The translations under genes and the position numbers were made by a program. A stretch of 21,909 bases of DNA from 2-12-FULL-65-11 sp049679965 (GTDB lineage Bacteria; Acidobacteriota; Vicinamibacteria; Vicinamibacterales; CAVVIG01), in the NCBI GenBank assembly GCA_049679965.1, contig JBAUGX010000243.1:1-21909 (forward strand). The letters are read 5' to 3'. The notes under the pieces are model-generated. The model ran no database searches. It was not told the DNA's origin and saw nothing but the letters and a program-made list of their open reading frames with translations. Positions 13,529 to 19,653 of the stretch are shown here, piece by piece. Each line of letters starts with the position of its first letter. Position 1 is the first letter of the stretch.

Positions 13529-14974
13529 ATGGCGAGTGCTGGCCGGAACGACCCGTGCCCCTGCGGCAGCGGGCGCAAGTTCAAACATTGCTGTCTTCAG
13601 AGCCAAGGGGCCGAGGATTCCACGCGTCTGCGCGTCCGCGGCGCCGAAGGGCGTGTGGTGGAGGCGCTGTTGCGGTTCAGCGCCGAGAGATGGGGCGAAC
13701 CCCTCATGCTGCACGCCTGGGACGACTTCTGGAACTATGAGGACGTGCCTGAGGATCTGGCGATGACGCCCCAATTCGAGCCGATGTTCATCCCGTGGTT
13801 CGTCCTGGGGTTCGTGCCGGATCCTGCCGCCGAGGAGACCGAAGAAGACTGGCCGCGCCAAGCCATCGGCCTCGAGTGGCTCGCCACGACAGGCGCCAGC
13901 GTGCCGGACTTCGACCGGAGGTACATCGAGACCGCATGCCGGAGCCCGATGAGCGTGTTCGCGGTGGAGCAGGTGACGCCCGGCCGGAGTCTCGACATCA
14001 AGGACGTGCTGACCGGCGCCCGGTTCCACGCGCTCGAACAAGGGGCGTCACGGACGTTGCACCAGGCCGATCTGCTCTTCTCGCGAGTCCTGACGCTCGA
14101 CGGCGCGAGCGTCATGCTGGGGGCGGCGCCCTTCGTCGTCCCACCACGCTGGCACACCTGGATCATCGATTGGCGCGAGCGGCTGTTTCGCAAACGGTTG
14201 ATGAGGCGAGACGATCTCGCCGATTTCGAGATCGAGATTCGCGAGCTGTATTTCGACATCAGTGCCGAACTGCTCGATCCCACGCCGCCGCGATTGGTCA
14301 ACACTGATGGCGATCCGATCGCGCTGACGACCTTGACCTACACACTGCAGATGCCCGTGCCAGCGGTGTTCAAGATGCTGTTGCCGCTCGCCACCATCAA
14401 CGGTGACGAACACACCGACGAGGTGACGCGAGACGCCTCCGGCGCCGTGACGAGCGCCGTCGTGAGCTGGCTCAAGGCCGGAAACCGGCAGCACAAGCAC
14501 TGGGACAACACCGTGCTCGGGACGCTGCGGCTCGAGGCGAACCGCCTGGTGGCCGAGGTGAACTCCACGCGACGCGCCGATCGGTTGAAGAAGGAGATCG
14601 CCAAGCGCGTGGGGCGCGCCGCCGTGCTGGTCGACACGACCGCCGTCAATCCGTCGGAGGCGCTCCAGGCCCGCGCGCGTCAGGGAGTCGTGGACGAATC
14701 GCTGGACGCGGCCGCGCCGGAGCCATCTCCCGAGTTTCAGGCGATCGAGGAAGAAATGTCCCGCAGGCACTGGGAGGCGTGGCTGGATACGCGCGTGCCG
14801 GCGCTCGGGAACAAGTCGCCGCGCCAGGCGGCTCGAACCGCCGGTGGTCGAGAACGGCTGGAGGCGCTGCGGGCCGAGTTCGAGCGATATGCGGCGAACG
14901 AAGGGGCGAGCGCGGCCGGACACGTCGCCACCGTCAGCGACGAGCTTGGACTCAAGAAGCCCGCTGGTTCATGA
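13529..14974 (+). CDS. SEC-C motif protein of unknown function
   Basis: 481 residues. The N-terminus has a complete SEC-C zinc motif, RNDPCPCGSGRKFKHCC (6-22), with Cys10, Cys12, Cys21 and Cys22 as ligands. In SecA this motif is C-terminal and contacts SecB or the ribosome; here it is at the very start of an otherwise unrelated protein. The body has Trp-rich segments (HAWDDFWNYEDVP, MFIPWFVLGFVPD, HTWIIDWRERLF), a mid-protein segment with LTTLTYTLQMP, and a C-terminal Glu/Arg-rich helical region with RRHWEAWLDTRVPALGNKSPRQAART. The last of these recalls an antitoxin-like MbcA/ParS-type helix, a weak impression. No membrane segment. I do not recognise the body and assign no function. Confidence 0.75.
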   Translation: MASAGRNDPCPCGSGRKFKHCCLQSQGAEDSTRLRVRGAEGRVVEALLRFSAERWGEPLMLHAWDDFWNYEDVPEDLAMTPQFEPMFIPWFVLGFVPDPAAEETEEDWPRQAIGLEWLATTGASVPDFDRRYIETACRSPMSVFAVEQVTPGRSLDIKDVLTGARFHALEQGASRTLHQADLLFSRVLTLDGASVMLGAAPFVVPPRWHTWIIDWRERLFRKRLMRRDDLADFEIEIRELYFDISAELLDPTPPRLVNTDGDPIALTTLTYTLQMPVPAVFKMLLPLATINGDEHTDEVTRDASGAVTSAVVSWLKAGNRQHKHWDNTVLGTLRLEANRLVAEVNSTRRADRLKKEIAKRVGRAAVLVDTTAVNPSEALQARARQGVVDESLDAAAPEPSPEFQAIEEEMSRRHWEAWLDTRVPALGNKSPRQAARTAGGRERLEALRAEFERYAANEGASAAGHVATVSDELGLKKPAGS

Positions 14975-15055
14975 TGCTTGGCTCATGGTTCCACGGGACT
15001 TGCGCATAGGCCTCGCATCTTACCCACGAGGATCCCGGACGGAGTCAGAGAAGTG

Positions 15056-15700
15056 TCACGTTGGTGTCAGGAACGGATTGGTGCGGCGCTCGCGGCCGAT
15101 GGTCGTGTCGGGCCCGTGGCCCGGGTGAACGACCGAGGCATCGTCGAACGCGAACAGGACGTTGTGGATGGACGCCATCAGCGTGTCGTGATCGCCGCCC
15201 GGAAAATCCCAGCGGCCGACCGAGCCGGCAAACAGCGTGTCCCCGACGAACAGATCCCGACCGACCTCGCCGCGCTTGCCGATCTGCAGGCACACGCCGC
15301 CGGGGCAATGTCCAGGCGTGTGGTGCACCTGCGCCTCGTACTCGCCAAACGCGATCACCTGATTCGGCGTGTAGTACTCATCGACGGGCGGCGGCGGCTC
15401 GATGCGCACGCCAAACATCGCCCCGGTCTCCGGCGCGCGCTCGTAGATCAGGAGGTCGTCGCGATGGAGATGGATCGGCACCTTCAGCGCGCGCCTGGCC
15501 GCGCCGACGCCGGTGACGTGGTCGATATGTGCATGCGTGAGCAGAATGTGCCGGATCGTGAGGCCGTTGCGCTCGGCATACGACAGCAGGCTCTGAACCT
15601 CGTCTCCTGGATCGATATAGACAGCCTCGTGCGTCTTCTCGCAGGCGACGATGAAGCCGTTCTTCATGAACGGTGGGATGGCTTCACATTCGATGATCAT
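15056..15700 (-). CDS. Metallo-beta-lactamase-fold hydrolase, glyoxalase II-like
   Basis: Binuclear-metal hydrolase, probably of a thioester. Ligand motifs in the 214-residue product: HAHIDH (56-61), HTPGHCPGG, GDTLFAGSVGRWDFPGG and HPGHGP. The GDTLF-GSVGR form is common in hydroxyacylglutathione hydrolase-like proteins (YcbL/GloB group). It lacks the C-terminal substrate domain of full glyoxalase II, so the substrate is uncertain. I chose ATG 15700 (MIIECEAIPPF) over GTG 15706, because the -10 hexamer TATTAT ends 8 nt before 15700 and only 2 nt before 15706. It is divergent from the receiver gene with 20 bp between starts. An 81-bp gap to the SEC-C gene shows nothing notable. Confidence 0.92.
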   Translation of the reverse strand: MIIECEAIPPFMKNGFIVACEKTHEAVYIDPGDEVQSLLSYAERNGLTIRHILLTHAHIDHVTGVGAARRALKVPIHLHRDDLLIYERAPETGAMFGVRIEPPPPVDEYYTPNQVIAFGEYEAQVHHTPGHCPGGVCLQIGKRGEVGRDLFVGDTLFAGSVGRWDFPGGDHDTLMASIHNVLFAFDDASVVHPGHGPDTTIGRERRTNPFLTPT

Positions 15701-15707
15701 CGGCACC

Positions 15708-15714
15708 TATAATA
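15708..15714. promoter_or_regulatory. Overlapping bidirectional -10 for the hydrolase and receiver genes
   Basis: TATAATA gives TATAAT on the plus strand (15708-15713), 7 nt before the GTG at 15721. It also gives TATTAT on the minus strand (15709-15714), 8 nt before the ATG at 15700. On the plus side TTCACA (15683-15688) is a possible -35 with a long 19-bp spacer. Only 20 bp separate the start codons, so both transcripts should be leaderless or nearly so. Confidence 0.6.
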
Positions 15715-15720
15715 GCCATT

Positions 15721-16071
15721 GTGATTCTCGCCGTCCTCGACGATCTCATGTTCAGCTCGAAGATCCGGACCGCCGCCTCCGCACTCGGCGTGACGGTGGA
15801 GTTCGCCCGATCGTCGCCGGCCGCCCTCGAGAAGATGCGCGAGCGCCCGCCCTCCCTGGTCATCTTCGATCTCAATTGCCAGCGAACGGACCCTTTGGGA
15901 ACGGTGGCGGCGATGAAGCAGGACCCCGCGCTCGCCTCGATGCCCACGGTTGGCTTCGTCTCGCACGTGCAGACCGACGTCATTGCCGCGGCCAGGCAGG
16001 CGGGGGTCGGCGAGGTGCTTGCGCGATCGGCGTTCACGATGCAAATCGCTGAAATTCTTTCGCGAGCTTAA
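15721..16071 (+). CDS. Atypical receiver-domain protein (CheY-like, no conserved Lys)
   Basis: A stand-alone receiver-like domain of 116 residues. The acidic pocket is plausible: Asp7/Asp8 (AVLDDLMF) and the phospho-acceptor position Asp50 (LVIFDLNC). The switch residue position is Ser81 (GFVSHV). The invariant lysine after strand five is replaced by Arg102 (VLARSAF). No output domain. It may bind partners without normal phosphorylation chemistry. The start is GTG, placed by the perfect TATAAT 7 nt upstream. It converges with the pseudokinase gene across a 51-bp gap containing a REP-like hairpin. No histidine kinase is nearby. Confidence 0.75.
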   Translation: MILAVLDDLMFSSKIRTAASALGVTVEFARSSPAALEKMRERPPSLVIFDLNCQRTDPLGTVAAMKQDPALASMPTVGFVSHVQTDVIAAARQAGVGEVLARSAFTMQIAEILSRA

Positions 16072-16088
16072 GCCCAATCGATCCGTTC

Positions 16089-16106
16089 GTCCGGCCAAGG
16101 CCGGAC
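16089..16106. repeat. REP-like hairpin, copy B (receiver-pseudokinase gap)
   Basis: GTCCGGCC (16089-16096), AA, GGCCGGAC (16099-16106), followed by GCCACAT as in the other copies. It lies between two convergent stops (16071 and 16123), where it could act as a bidirectional block to transcription. Confidence 0.75.
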
Positions 16107-16122
16107 GCCACATCCGGAAGGA

Positions 16123-16941
16123 CTATGTCAGGAAGTACCATGCCGCGGCGGCGAGCACGCCCGCGGCGATCGCGAACCAGACCCATCCGGCCGACGACCG
16201 CTTGGCCTGCCTGACAACCACCGAACCATCCGCGGCCGGAGCCGCGGCCGCTCGCGCGTCGAGCTTCGCCGCCACGACACGGAGCTCGGCGGCAAGCGTC
16301 GCCGCCGACTCATAAGCTCCGCTGTCACCCTTGCCGATCGCCTTCGAGACAATCGGGTCGAGCGCGGCGGGGAGCAATCCGTCGGTCGTGCCCGAGTAAG
16401 GCGTCCCGGTCAGCATCTGGAACAGCACTTCACCAATCGCCGAAAGATCTGCGGCCTGGCCGGCACGCTCGGCGAGCGTGACCGCCACGAGGCCGAAGTC
16501 GAGGATCTTCGCGTTCCCCTTCGGTGTCACGACAATGCTGGCAGCCGTGAGGGCGCCACACGCGACGTCCTCGGCGTGCGCGGCGGCGAGGGCGTCCGCA
16601 ATCTGAGCGCCCAGGTCGATCGCGCGGCGAGGATTGAGCGGCTGCCCGCCGATGATCGCGCTAAGGGTCTTGCCGGCCGCGAATTCGTATACAAGGTACG
16701 GCCGCCCGGCGTCGGCTCCAATTTCGTAGAGCGCCGCGATATTGGGATGAGAGAGCGCGGCGGCCAGCCGGGCGCGCTCGAGGATCTGGTCACGCCGGTC
16801 CAGATCGGCGGCCAGATCGGCGGCGAGCATTCTGATCGCGACGGTGCGTCCGAGGCGAGTGTCGCGGGCGCGATACACCTCCCCCAGTCTGCCAGCGCCG
16901 ACCCGATCGAGGATTTTGTATTGGCCGAGCGTTTCGGGCAT
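16123..16941 (-). CDS. Membrane-anchored Ser/Thr pseudokinase
   Basis: 272 residues with the fold landmarks of a bacterial Hanks-type kinase: LGQYKILDRVGAGRLGEVYRA (P-loop), LSHPNIAALYEIG, YLVYEFAAG and KILDFGL (145-151). Catalytic positions are lost. The ATP lysine of VAIK is Arg37, the HRDLKPxN loop reads CGALTAAS (128-135) so the base Asp is Ala130 and the metal Asn is Ser135, and the activation segment is short with no APE. A single membrane segment ends the protein (about 253-271), with the kinase-like domain cytoplasmic. ATG 16941 was chosen; the extension to 16986 is encoded by a REP-like hairpin. It is the third gene of a likely operon after the SDR and the small helical protein. Confidence 0.88.
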   Translation of the reverse strand: MPETLGQYKILDRVGAGRLGEVYRARDTRLGRTVAIRMLAADLAADLDRRDQILERARLAAALSHPNIAALYEIGADAGRPYLVYEFAAGKTLSAIIGGQPLNPRRAIDLGAQIADALAAAHAEDVACGALTAASIVVTPKGNAKILDFGLVAVTLAERAGQAADLSAIGEVLFQMLTGTPYSGTTDGLLPAALDPIVSKAIGKGDSGAYESAATLAAELRVVAAKLDARAAAAPAADGSVVVRQAKRSSAGWVWFAIAAGVLAAAAWYFLT

Positions 16942-16951
16942 GAAGCAAGAA

Positions 16952-16969
16952 GTCCGGCTGAAGCCGGAC
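16952..16969. repeat. REP-like hairpin, copy C (upstream of the pseudokinase)
   Basis: GTCCGGCT (16952-16959), GA, AGCCGGAC (16962-16969), followed by GCCAC. It sits 10 nt before the pseudokinase ATG. It produces a spurious in-frame extension (GFSRT), useful for recognising mis-annotated starts. Confidence 0.8.
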
Positions 16970-16988
16970 GCCACGTACGTCGTCACAA

Positions 16989-17240
16989 CTAACGGGGTTT
17001 GAGCTCTTCCATCGCGCTCTGCATGAGCGCCTTGGCGTCGACGAGCTGCTCGAGGATGAGCGCGACGTCCATCCGTGGCCCGCCGCCGAACCGCTCGCTG
17101 CGGCAGTACACCCCGTGCTGGCCGACCAGCGCGAGCGAATCGGTGATGAGGTCGAGCGCGACCGCGAGCCGCCCGCGCGAGCTTCCCATCATCGTCTCGT
17201 GGTGCTCGAGGCTGTCGTGATACTTGTCAAATACAGACAT
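16989..17240 (-). CDS. Small helical protein of unknown function
   Basis: 83 residues, not recognised. It appears all-helical: a His/Glu-rich start (DKYHDSLEHHETMM), an amphipathic helix RLAVALDLITDSLALVG, a short loop with YCRSERFGGGPRMD, and a second helix LILEQLVDAKALMQSAMEELK. No signal or membrane segment. The ATG has AGGGA about 7 nt upstream. It lies 21 nt after the SDR stop and 47 nt before the pseudokinase start on the same strand, so the three are probably co-transcribed. The shape suggests a small dimeric adaptor, but that is guesswork. The ORF is supported by its codon pattern and context. Confidence 0.7.
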   Translation of the reverse strand: MSVFDKYHDSLEHHETMMGSSRGRLAVALDLITDSLALVGQHGVYCRSERFGGGPRMDVALILEQLVDAKALMQSAMEELKPR

Positions 17241-17261
17241 CTTGGTCCCTGGGACGCGTCC

Positions 17262-17990
17262 CTATTTCCGTGGCTTCGTCGGCCGGAGTTCCACTCGGCT
17301 CGGGAGGCTGCGCGGGTCGTGACGAAGCAGGTTGAGCACGACGTCGGCCACCTCGGCCGGCGCAATCTTCCAGTCCGCGCCAGCCGCCGCGTCGCCATTC
17401 GCAAATTCGGTAGCGACCGAGCCGGGCATGACGTAGCTGACCCGGATATCGCTGTAGCGAAGCTCCTGCATCAGCGCCTCGCTGAAGGCATTGAGCCCCG
17501 CCTTCGACGCACAATAGGCCGCCCCGCCCTTGAAGGGATTGATACCCGACAAGCTGCTGATATTGATGATGAAGCCGGCGCCGCGGCGGCGAAGATGCGG
17601 CAGCGCCGCGTGGCATGCGTTGTAGACGCCGGTCAGGTTCGTGTCGATGATCTCGCCCCACTGGTCGGGCGTCATCTCGGCCACCTCGACGAACATCCCA
17701 ACGCCAGCGTTGTTGATCAGGATGTCGAGACCGCCGAAGCGCGCGACAGTCGCCGCCACCGCGCGCTCGGCCTCGGTGTAGCGGCGCACGTCAGCCGTCA
17801 CGGCCTCGACGGCGGCCTGGCCGGGCCGCCCATGCAACAGCTTCTCGCGCGCGGCAGCCAGCGCCGACGGCGTGCGGCCGGTAATCGTCACGTGCACACC
17901 GTCAGCCACGAGTGCGCGAGCGATCGCGAATCCAATGCCTCGCGACCCGCCGGTGACGATGGCGACCTTGCCTTGGAGTGTTGTCAGCAT
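17262..17990 (-). CDS. Short-chain dehydrogenase/reductase
   Basis: Classical SDR, 242 residues, NAD(P)H-dependent oxidoreductase in the cytoplasm. Motifs: TGGSRGIG (13-20, cofactor), NNAG (93-96), Ser146 in NISSLSG, and YCASK (159-163) with the Tyr-x3-Lys pair. The Arg in GGSRGIG and another in TGRT after strand two favour NADP(H). The substrate cannot be deduced; the sequence is of the general 3-ketoacyl-ACP reductase type. ATG 17990 has TATCAT ending 7 nt upstream. It is the likely first gene of an operon with the small helical protein and pseudokinase. Its 3' junction holds a perfect palindrome GGGACGCGTCCC (17251-17262). Confidence 0.93.
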   Translation of the reverse strand: MLTTLQGKVAIVTGGSRGIGFAIARALVADGVHVTITGRTPSALAAAREKLLHGRPGQAAVEAVTADVRRYTEAERAVAATVARFGGLDILINNAGVGMFVEVAEMTPDQWGEIIDTNLTGVYNACHAALPHLRRRGAGFIINISSLSGINPFKGGAAYCASKAGLNAFSEALMQELRYSDIRVSYVMPGSVATEFANGDAAAGADWKIAPAEVADVVLNLLRHDPRSLPSRVELRPTKPRK

Positions 17991-17997
17991 GCTTGGG

Positions 17998-18003
17998 ATG
18001 ATA
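17998..18003 (-). promoter_or_regulatory. -10 element of the SDR operon
   Basis: TATCAT on the minus strand, 7 nt before the ATG at 17990. The position of a -35 would fall into the REP-like pair. Predicted leaderless start. Confidence 0.45.
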
Positions 18004-18019
18004 CGAACTCACAACCTGT

Positions 18020-18067
18020 GTGGGGTCCGCCTTCAGGCGGACCAATCCGGCTAAAGCCGGATCCCAC
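18020..18067. repeat. Double REP-like hairpin, copy D
   Basis: Two hairpins in tandem: GGTCCGCCT/AGGCGGACC (18024-18043) and TCCGGCT/AGCCGGA (18046-18061), enclosed by GTGGG and CCCAC, so a three-way-like fold is possible. It lies between the divergent SDR and LDH-fold genes. The second hairpin has the same core as the other copies. Confidence 0.8.
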
Positions 18068-18092
18068 GAGGCCTATGCACCGATGTGTCACA

Positions 18093-18098
18093 TACAAT
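18093..18098 (+). promoter_or_regulatory. -10 element of the LDH-fold gene
   Basis: TACAAT, 9 nt before the ATG at 18108, with no ribosome binding site. Predicted leaderless transcript. Confidence 0.5.
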
Positions 18099-18107
18099 AG
18101 CGCACGG

Positions 18108-18947
18108 ATGCTGGAAGTCGCCATCGTCGGAGCCGGCGAGATCGGCGGGATGCTCGCGCATCTCCTCGCGCGTCGGGGCACCGCCCGGTCGATTCGCCTG
18201 ATCGACGAGACCGCTGGATCGGCCGAAGGCCAGGCGCTCGATATCGCGGAAGCAGGGGCCATCGACGGCTTCGCGACGAGGGTCATCGGATCAACCGAAC
18301 TGATGGACGCCGCCGGTGCCGACGTGGTGGTGGTCGCCGACCGGCGTGGCGGCGGCGAGTGGACTGGCGAGGACGCCGTGGCGATCCTCAGGCGGCTGGC
18401 ACGATCCGCGCCCCACGCGTTCATCGTGTGCGCGGGCGCGCTGCAGCGCGAGCTCGTCGAGCGCGGCGTGCGCGAGCTGCAGATCCCGCGCGAACGAATC
18501 GTTGGGTCGGCGCCCGAGGCGCTGGTGGCCGCGGCCAGGGCCATCGTGGCGCTCGAACTCGACGCGTCGCCCCGCGACGTGGCGCTCTCGGTTATGGGCG
18601 TGCCGCCGGATCGGATTGTGATCGGGTGGGAGGACGGCACGGTGGCCGGATGGGCGATGACTCGTGTGATGACCGAGCCGGTGCGGCGCCAGCTTTCCGG
18701 GCGAATCAGCATGCTGTGGCCGCCGGGTCCCTTCGCCCTCGCCTCGGCTTCGTCGAAAGTGATCGAGGCGGTGGCCGGACACTCTCAGAGCGTGACGGTC
18801 TGTTTTGTCGCTCCGGATGATTCGTTCGGCGCGCGCACACGAACCGCCGCCCTGCCGGTGCGGCTCGGGTTGTCGAGCGTCGATATCATGCTGCCACCGC
18901 TCGGGGTCGCCGAACGGGTGGCACTCGACAATGCGCTCTTGCTTTAG
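18108..18947 (+). CDS. LDH/MDH-fold protein lacking catalytic residues
   Basis: 279 residues with the Rossmann half of the lactate/malate dehydrogenase family: VAIVGAGEIGGMLAHLLA (GxGxxG at 8-13), an acid after strand two in IRLIDE, an EGQALDI-like segment and a DVVVVADRRGGGEW segment at the family's AGxPRKPGM position. The family's NPVD reads CAGALQ, the LDSAR segment reads VGSAPEA and the catalytic His of GxHG is missing (VMGVPPDR). It may bind NAD(H) but should not catalyse the usual oxidation of hydroxyacids. The start is placed by TACAAT 9 nt upstream. It converges with the ECF sigma gene and their stops overlap in TTTAG. A sensor or scaffold role is possible; no function is assigned. 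Confidence 0.78.
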   Translation: MLEVAIVGAGEIGGMLAHLLARRGTARSIRLIDETAGSAEGQALDIAEAGAIDGFATRVIGSTELMDAAGADVVVVADRRGGGEWTGEDAVAILRRLARSAPHAFIVCAGALQRELVERGVRELQIPRERIVGSAPEALVAAARAIVALELDASPRDVALSVMGVPPDRIVIGWEDGTVAGWAMTRVMTEPVRRQLSGRISMLWPPGPFALASASSKVIEAVAGHSQSVTVCFVAPDDSFGARTRTAALPVRLGLSSVDIMLPPLGVAERVALDNALLL

Positions 18948-19570
18948 GTTCCGTAGAGCGGCCGGTGAATCGTGAGACCGCCGGCGAAGTCGGCGAGCTG
19001 CCTGCGCAGAAGCAGCCGGCCCCGGTGCAGGCGCGACTTGAGCGTCTGATCCTTCACCTGCAGCACCGCGCTCGCTTCCTCGGTCGACAGACCCTGAACA
19101 TCACGCAGCATGATCGGCGCACGGTAGATAGCCGGTAATGCGAGGATCGCGTTGTGGACGCGCCGGCGCAACTGCGCTCGTAGGACGCGCTCGTCGGCCA
19201 TGTTGCTCCAGTCGGCCACGTCCCGTCGAGGCGGCCGGCTCAGTTCGTCGCCGTCCCTTTCGGCCGCGCGGTCGGCCCGTTCGTCAGCCCTGTCCTGCCG
19301 ATAGCTCGCCGTCCGCAGCCTCGACATCGCCTGGTTGAAGGTAATCCGATAGATCCAGGAGGACAGTGCGGCGTCGCCGCGAAAAGAGCCGACGTTTCGG
19401 ACCACTTTGTAGAGGACGTCCTGCGCCACTTCTTCGGCGTCTTCCTTGTTGCGAAGGTACCGGAACGCCAATTGGTGGATCTTGGCGCCGTACGTGTCGA
19501 CCAACTCGGCCATGGCACGCTCGTCGCCTGCCTGCAGCCGCATCAAAAGGTCGTCTTGGGCTTTCCGCAT
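18944..19570 (-). CDS. ECF-family RNA polymerase sigma factor
   Basis: 208 residues with the two domains of an ECF sigma factor: region 2 (about 5-90, including AFRYLRNKEDAEEVAQDVLYKV and FRGDAALSSWIYRITFNQAMSRLR) and region 4 (about 135-195, including LPAIYRAPIMLRDVQGLSTEEASAVL and the LKSRLHRGRLLLRRQL recognition helix). A polar, Arg/Asp-rich linker joins them. It directs RNA polymerase to a small regulon. No anti-sigma factor is adjacent: the upstream gene on the same strand encodes a membrane protein of another family, which might act in sensing but does not look like one. The ATG follows directly on a hairpin that buries GGAGG. Confidence 0.94.
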   Translation of the reverse strand: MRKAQDDLLMRLQAGDERAMAELVDTYGAKIHQLAFRYLRNKEDAEEVAQDVLYKVVRNVGSFRGDAALSSWIYRITFNQAMSRLRTASYRQDRADERADRAAERDGDELSRPPRRDVADWSNMADERVLRAQLRRRVHNAILALPAIYRAPIMLRDVQGLSTEEASAVLQVKDQTLKSRLHRGRLLLRRQLADFAGGLTIHRPLYGT

Positions 19571-19590
19571 GCGGAGGAGAACCCCTCCGC
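19571..19590 (-). promoter_or_regulatory. Hairpin sequestering the ribosome binding site of the ECF sigma gene
   Basis: In the minus-strand RNA GCGGAGG (19590-19584), a 6-nt loop and CCUCCGC (19577-19571) form a perfect 7-bp GC-rich stem abutting the AUG. The only Shine-Dalgarno-like GGAGG is inside the stem. An imperfect inverted repeat GTTTGG/CCAAAAC lies just upstream (about 19592-19610) and could be an operator. Function inferred. Confidence 0.4.
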
Positions 19591-19653
19591 CGGTTTGGAT
19601 ATTCCCAAAACTCGGTCCAGATACGGTAACTGACTGACTAGCTGTGGCTTAAC

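Noticed and set aside
16942..16986. N-terminal extension of the pseudokinase (15 residues from 16986)
   Set aside because: The extension is encoded by a REP-like hairpin and is unlike kinase N-termini; ATG 16941 gives the expected opening.
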